Source: Polytrichum commune (lineage: Eukaryota > Streptophyta > Polytrichopsida > Polytrichales > Polytrichaceae). From it: a stretch of DNA of 64,000 bases. A model generated the notes under the pieces. That model was given only the letters and a program-made list of their open reading frames with translations. It made no database searches and had not been told where the DNA came from. Shown here one piece after another: positions 59,153 through 64,000 of the stretch. The stretch spans positions 35,513,501 to 35,577,500 of the forward strand of contig OX485805.1 in the NCBI GenBank assembly GCA_950295325.1. Direction: 5' to 3'. The stretch's first letter is position 1; every line of letters starts with the position of its first letter. The position numbers and the translations under genes were made by a program.

Positions 59153-61316
59153 TGTGAGCCCAAAAGGGTGCCCACATTTAGTCTTAGACCCTTGAAACGT
59201 TAGTTGATGCACTTTGAAGTAGCATGTTACTTCACAAAAATATAAAAAGAGTGAAATGTTAGTCTTAGAAGTACCATGTTGTAAGAGGCTAGGATGTGAG
59301 TTGTTATTGTGTTTTTACCTTCGGAAGGATTTGAGTGAATGAGGATAGGTAAGGAGAACTTGGATTGAGTAGTTAGTGAGTAGGCTAGTACAAATGGATG
59401 GAGACAACCAAAGTGACTCAAGAGGCAAGTGCATTCGAATTGGGATGAATGGAGGATCACATGGAGCGCACAAGTGGACCACCTCATCATGGCCACTTAA
59501 TGGGGAAGGCCCAAGGAAGAATGCAAGGTGGAGGATAAGCAAATTCTCAAAGCACCAATCAAATCACGAGTTAAGCATCGTGGTTTGAATTAAGTGGTGA
59601 GCGACGATTTGGGAAAGTAAGGGAAGAAAGTTATGGCGGCGGAAAGCGAAGGAGGCTAAGTTTGGGTTGAAGCATCCCAAGTTTGGTAAAGTGTGGTAGG
59701 TAGAAAGCCAAGGCTAGTTAAATGTTCGAATTAGGATCCTTGTTGATCATTTGAGGGAGGAAGGCTTAGAAGATAGGATTGGCGCCTACTAAGTAGGAGG
59801 AAATCTCAAGGGCTTATCGTGAGCCTTGAGGGTGCTCACCCCCTCAAGCTTACTATATAATCCCTCATTCTTCCCTCACTCATCCTCTCTTTCCTTTGTG
59901 CTCCAAGGCACCCCACGAGTTATAAGTGTGGGTGTGGGAAGCCATATTGGAGCACATGTGTGTGCTTAGTTTTTAGTTTGAGAGCCAAGGCTTGTTAGCC
60001 TTGAAGAGGGCTTGACCTCTTGGTAGAATTAGTGTTGACGTGAAGGATTTTAAAGTTAATTCATGATTCCAATTTGTGGTACTTAAAGTTCATGTTTTGA
60101 ATACACGTGGTTGCAAGTTCCATGTTTAAGAGTTGAGCACTTGATGTTGTGATGAATGCAAAAATATACTTGTGTGGATTAGTTAGTCTTAGTGAAGTTA
60201 GGAAATTCTCTCTCCCCCTCTCCTCTCTAGGATTTTAGGATTTTAGGATTAGAGAAGAATTGTGTGATTAGAAAGGGGTTGTTAGTAGAATTAGGGAAAT
60301 TAGGTAGGAAGATTAGTTAAGGGCTTGAATAATTAGTGAGGTAGTTGGGGATTACAACTACAAAGTTGTGGGTTCATGAAGGAGCTGGGTTTATGAAGGA
60401 GCTGGGTTTGTTTAGTTAGAAAGTAAAGAGCTGGGTTTATGAAGGACCTGGGTTTGTTTAGTTAGAAGCTAAGGAGCTGGGTTCATGAAGGAGCTGGGTT
60501 TATGAAGGAGCTGGGTTTGTTTAGTTAGAAGCTAAGAAGCTGGGTTTATGAAGGAGCTGGGTTTATGAAGGAGCTAGGTTTATGTAATTAGAAAGTAAAG
60601 AGATGGGTTCATGAAGGAGCTTAGTAGATAGCCTACCTAATTAGCTCCTAGACAAGTAGTTAGTTACATTATGCTAGTTAGTGTTATGTGTGGCTTTCAC
60701 AAGTAAATGTATTTGAGATTGACTATAGAGAATAGTGTTTTTTTAACACTTGCATCCTCTCTTTAAAAATAAAGCACGTGCACAACTTAATGGAGAATGT
60801 GGAGCACTCTCGCGATGGCAAGACAAAGGAAGCAAAGACCAAAGGTGCGAGGGAGAGATTGACATAAGTCACATAAGTATTTCTTAATACTTAAAGGCTT
60901 ATGTACGGTATGGAGACACCAAGTGAGACCTCTTATAGTAGCGATACGGAATACACAAGTGATAGTTCAAGTGGTAGTATAGAGTCAACGGCACGGACTC
61001 CATTTAGGAGAGGGATATCCTTAAGGGCTTGTGTAGCTAAAGCAGCCGGATGGACGTTAGAAGCAAACAAAGACAAAATAGCACCCGAGCATAAGGAGGT
61101 TAAAATAACATAGTTAACTTGTGCATTCTCCACATACGTATTGAAATCGTACATTGAGTTGTTAAAAGTGAAATTCCAGTTAAATCCAAGACCACTTGAA
61201 GGGTGAACCTTGCACTATGGACTCATCCAAGTCCAAATCCAATACCGCGGAGGAATGTGAGCCCAAACCCACTACTCGGACTACGGACGCTTAAGGGTGG
61301 GGGGTTTGGCCTCACA
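59153..61316 (+). repeat. 3' LTR (2164 bp)
   Basis: Same length and landmarks as the 5' LTR, with no difference seen. TATA-like CTATATAAT at 59853–59861, tandem array 60372–60619, small ORF 60901–61113. Followed directly by the GTTCG target duplication. Confidence 0.97.
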
Positions 61317-61916
61317 GTTCGTAAACCTCGACGAGTATTTACAAATGCGCGTTTGTAAACCTTGGCCAACAACAAAGGTTGCATATTTACGAACATGCAA
61401 TTGTGATCTTCGGCGTAATAACCAAGGGCTGCATGTTTACGAATGCACACTCATAAACTTTGGCTACATACAATGAAAATGTGCACCACCCCCCTGCTAC
61501 AATAATCAATAGGGAATAGGAGTACGTATATATGAAAGCCCATTGTTAATGGGTGTTTGCAGTCCTTCCTTGCTACATTAACTCTTTTGTTGCTAGTCAT
61601 TTCCAAGCCTTGCAAAAACACCTCCCAACCTAGTGCATCTCTAGAAAAAACCTTTGACGTATGATCGCCTTAAACTTATGTTTAAGGCTAAAAAATATGT
61701 CTTGGACACTACCTACGAGCTCACGTTTTTGGTCTGAATGGCCAACTTTTAGATGTTGTTTCCATAATATAAGCTTAGAGCTGGCATCTCTAATCTTCTA
61801 CAACCTATAGTGGAGTTTTCGGGTCCTTATGACTAGCTAACGTTTTTGGTCAAAGGTGGTTTTCGCAAACCGAACTGAGATCCAACGTTTCTAAGCTTCA
61901 ACCAACCTATGGTACA
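61317..61916. repeat. Right arm of the giant inverted repeat, outer part
   Basis: Resumes at GTTCGTAAACC, the second half of the palindrome cut by the retrotransposon. Decayed palindromes follow to about 61455, then 61527–61916 is the near-identical inverse of 44998–45400 (shared GTACGTATATATGAAAGCCC, ACCTACGAGCTCACGTTTT, TCCATAATATAAGCTTAGAG). Homology stops sharply at GGTACA (61916). Confidence 0.9.
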
Positions 61917-64000
61917 TTTTTCAAGTCATTCTAACTACTTGCTCTAGACGTCTCCTATGAGTGTCACATTCGCGCATACCCACCCTTTCTACTTTCTAAT
62001 GCATTCTTTGTTCCTACATGACAAGTTGTCCAATGCACATTTTCAATAACGACTTCAACACCTTTGTCTTGCCAACACTAAGGACTATGTTATCTTAGAA
62101 GGAGAGCAGTAATAGGAGAATGCCAACAATGAATCTACTCTTCAAATCCCTCTTTCAACACTTTGTTGCTTGTTTTCCAAGACTGTTGTCCGTCTGGACT
62201 GCCTCACATTTCTAGGTCTAAACTTACAAGCATACACACCTTCTCTAAGAGTCTAAGCTATCTTCACATATGTGTACTAAGAGAGCCAAAAGGTTCTAGG
62301 ACAATCTTTATATACCTCAAAACAACTACCTACTAGGTGGGTCAACTTGGTAGGTTCCCACCCTGTCAAAACACTGCAACTACCTGTCCTCACGCGTTTT
62401 TGCCCTTTGTCCAGTACATGACCAACTGGCACACTGAGGTCATAAAAAATGATCAACTAGTCAAAGAAATGCAATGCTATTTAATAACTTTGGACCAACA
62501 AGTCATTATCTGACCAACTAAATTATTAACACCAAATAATTACTACTACTGAATAAATTGCTCAGTAGTAAAACAGTAAAAACCAATTAGTGGACGTTTT
62601 AACAACTAATTGCATTAGGGACAAATTTGACGTCAACTAGTAAACTAGCATTCTTTTGCCCTTTCGACAATTCGCGACCAACTAGTCAGTTTTTGATGGG
62701 TTGGTTTACTATGAACATTTTATGTTCTTAAAACACGGTGCTAACTTCTACCTTAACTTCTATCTTATCTATGTTTGTGCAAATAAACGAAACCACTATA
62801 CATATTTGCAAACACACATTCGTAAAAATAAGTAATGTTGATTTATAGATTACACATTACACTGATTTACGAACGGTTGTTCGTAAATATGCTACCAAAA
62901 TCTACTTTAACAATTGAGTGTGGATATACTTTATATTGTGCATAAAGTATGGTCTTGGAGAACACGGTGCCCATTTTCAAGTTCCTCATCTGTGATCTCC
63001 CAAGCCCTTGCCTCGTTCTCGGCCAAGAAGTATGCGATGAGCTAATTGACGAGAATGGTGTGCCAATGCCCAAGTTTGGTGGTCGAGGCGGAGGGCAACA
63101 TTTCCTCAAGGTCTTGAGGTCCAGGTTGTGGCTAGAAGTCCCCCTATTGGAGGGAGTCCCCCACGGGAGCTGGCACATATTGAAGAACGACACATATTCG
63201 AGGCCAGTCAACAAACTTGGCTATAGTTGCAGGCCGGAGATTTTCAAAGCTATATAGGCCATTGGAGCATTACAGAGAGAAGCCACCGTAAAAGATAAGG
63301 ACATGGCCGCGAGAAAAAATATAGTGGGACGTACTAATGGGACTATAAACGCCTACAGACTCCCTAAATGTGTGTAGGGGTAGAGCATAGTGCTTGGTTA
63401 TCCATTCTATTTGAAGGTCTTCAAGACATTAATGGTATTTCCATTATGTTTGTATTTCAAACCCGTTGAATAGATTCAATTTCCAATCATTCTCCACATC
63501 TTCCTTTCCATTAGCAACAATTTGTCATTTTATACACATATGTTTTCATGTATGGTTCATTTTTGATAGACAACCCTTCTTTGGTTACTTTTCTCATAAG
63601 GACACCTATATTTGAGTCGTATGTGGTTTAGTGTGACTCCGAAAACGGATCCCAGAAAGACATATGTTTACAAGAGATTGGATTGCATGCTCAAAATACA
63701 ATAACCATTCTAAACTAGATAGTCAACATAATTGAGAGGACCTGTATGACCATGTAAAGATCACACACGACCTGTATGACCATTTCAATCAGGTAGAAGT
63801 TTAGTTTAAGAGAGATTGACCTACCCTATAGACCAGCTGATCTGGAAGGGCGATTGCCAATATCTTGGTGGATTTAAAGTTTGAGCACTCTCTTAACTCA
63901 ATTCAGGTTTCATTGATCATCATGGAAACCTAATTAAGTTGGTGATTTCTGTTAGGAGAATCAGAGTTAAACAATCTGATGTATTTACGTAAACAACCAT
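61917..64000. other. Right flank, no confident gene
   Basis: Contains two distant palindromes (about 62808 decayed; 62866–62888, ACGAACGGTTGTTCGT). A plus-strand frame at 62949–63257 (102 codons, MVLENTVPIF…, more GC-rich than its surroundings) has no family I recognise; it could be an exon or a fragment of a mobile-element protein. A short direct repeat of CGACCTGTATGACCAT is at 63740–63783. Confidence 0.4.

Larger units (their letters stand above)
49779..61316 (+). mobile_element. Complete Ty3/Gypsy LTR retrotransposon, Tat/Athila-like, very young
   Basis: 11,538 bp: 5' LTR 49779–51942, primer site, gag, pol, 3' LTR 59153–61316. Flanked by the 5-bp target duplication GTTCG (49774–49778 and 61317–61321). 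I saw no difference between the LTRs on reading them side by side, and every landmark is exactly 9374 bp apart, implying recent insertion. Order protease, reverse transcriptase, RNase H, integrase is Gypsy. The FMDGY…GYNQI stretch in RT and lack of a chromodomain fit the Tat/Athila branch. No envelope-like gene. The target was one of the ACGAACG palindromes. Confidence 0.96.

Overview
This is a 64 kb piece of nuclear DNA from a land plant. The reasons are split genes with GT–AG introns, a plant-type Ty3/Gypsy element of the Tat/Athila kind, a CYP72-clan P450, a GH27 alpha-galactosidase of the plant type, and a short run of TTTAGGG-like telomeric sequence. The phosphate-acetyltransferase-like gene at the left edge belongs to a family I associate with algae and early-diverging land plants rather than seed plants. 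With the modest gene density this makes a bryophyte (for example a moss) my guess, at low confidence.

Genes, left to right. (1) 1–2208, minus: N-terminal part of a phosphate acetyltransferase-like gene, cut by the window edge. (2) 11005–17104, minus: a complete 15-exon alpha-galactosidase whose rebuilt CDS is 1320 bp and closes in frame, with signal peptide and both catalytic aspartates. (3) 24368–26907, plus: an 8-exon nucleolar RRM protein of the NIFK type. (4) 28188–29270, minus: a broken UMP-CMP kinase that still has introns, so it is a duplicated rather than processed pseudogene. (5) 35783–42753, plus: a complete 5-exon cytochrome P450 of the CYP72 clan (539 aa) with unusual signature motifs. 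These genes do not form a pathway; they are ordinary, separately regulated plant genes.

The DNA between and inside genes is full of small repeats: several families with terminal inverted repeats, most with two or three copies here; two elements with CAG-starting inverted ends, one of them TA-flanked and pogo/Tigger-like; tandem duplications in the introns of genes 1 and 5 and upstream of gene 1; a near-perfect hairpin; and minisatellites.

The right third (about 43.9–62.9 kb) is the most unusual part. It holds more than 30 copies of a short palindrome, core ACGAACG-NN-CGTTCGT, often 33 bp apart. Many lie in two long, oppositely oriented arms (44998–45895, and 48905–49778 continued at 61317–61916) around a 3 kb centre. 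This resembles a foldback-type element, a very large inverted repeat whose arms contain iterated subrepeats. An 11.5 kb Gypsy retrotransposon (49779–61316) has landed in one of the palindromes, with a GTTCG target duplication and two 2164-bp LTRs in which I found no difference. It has one continuous gag-pol frame interrupted by a single TGA between two zinc-knuckle motifs.
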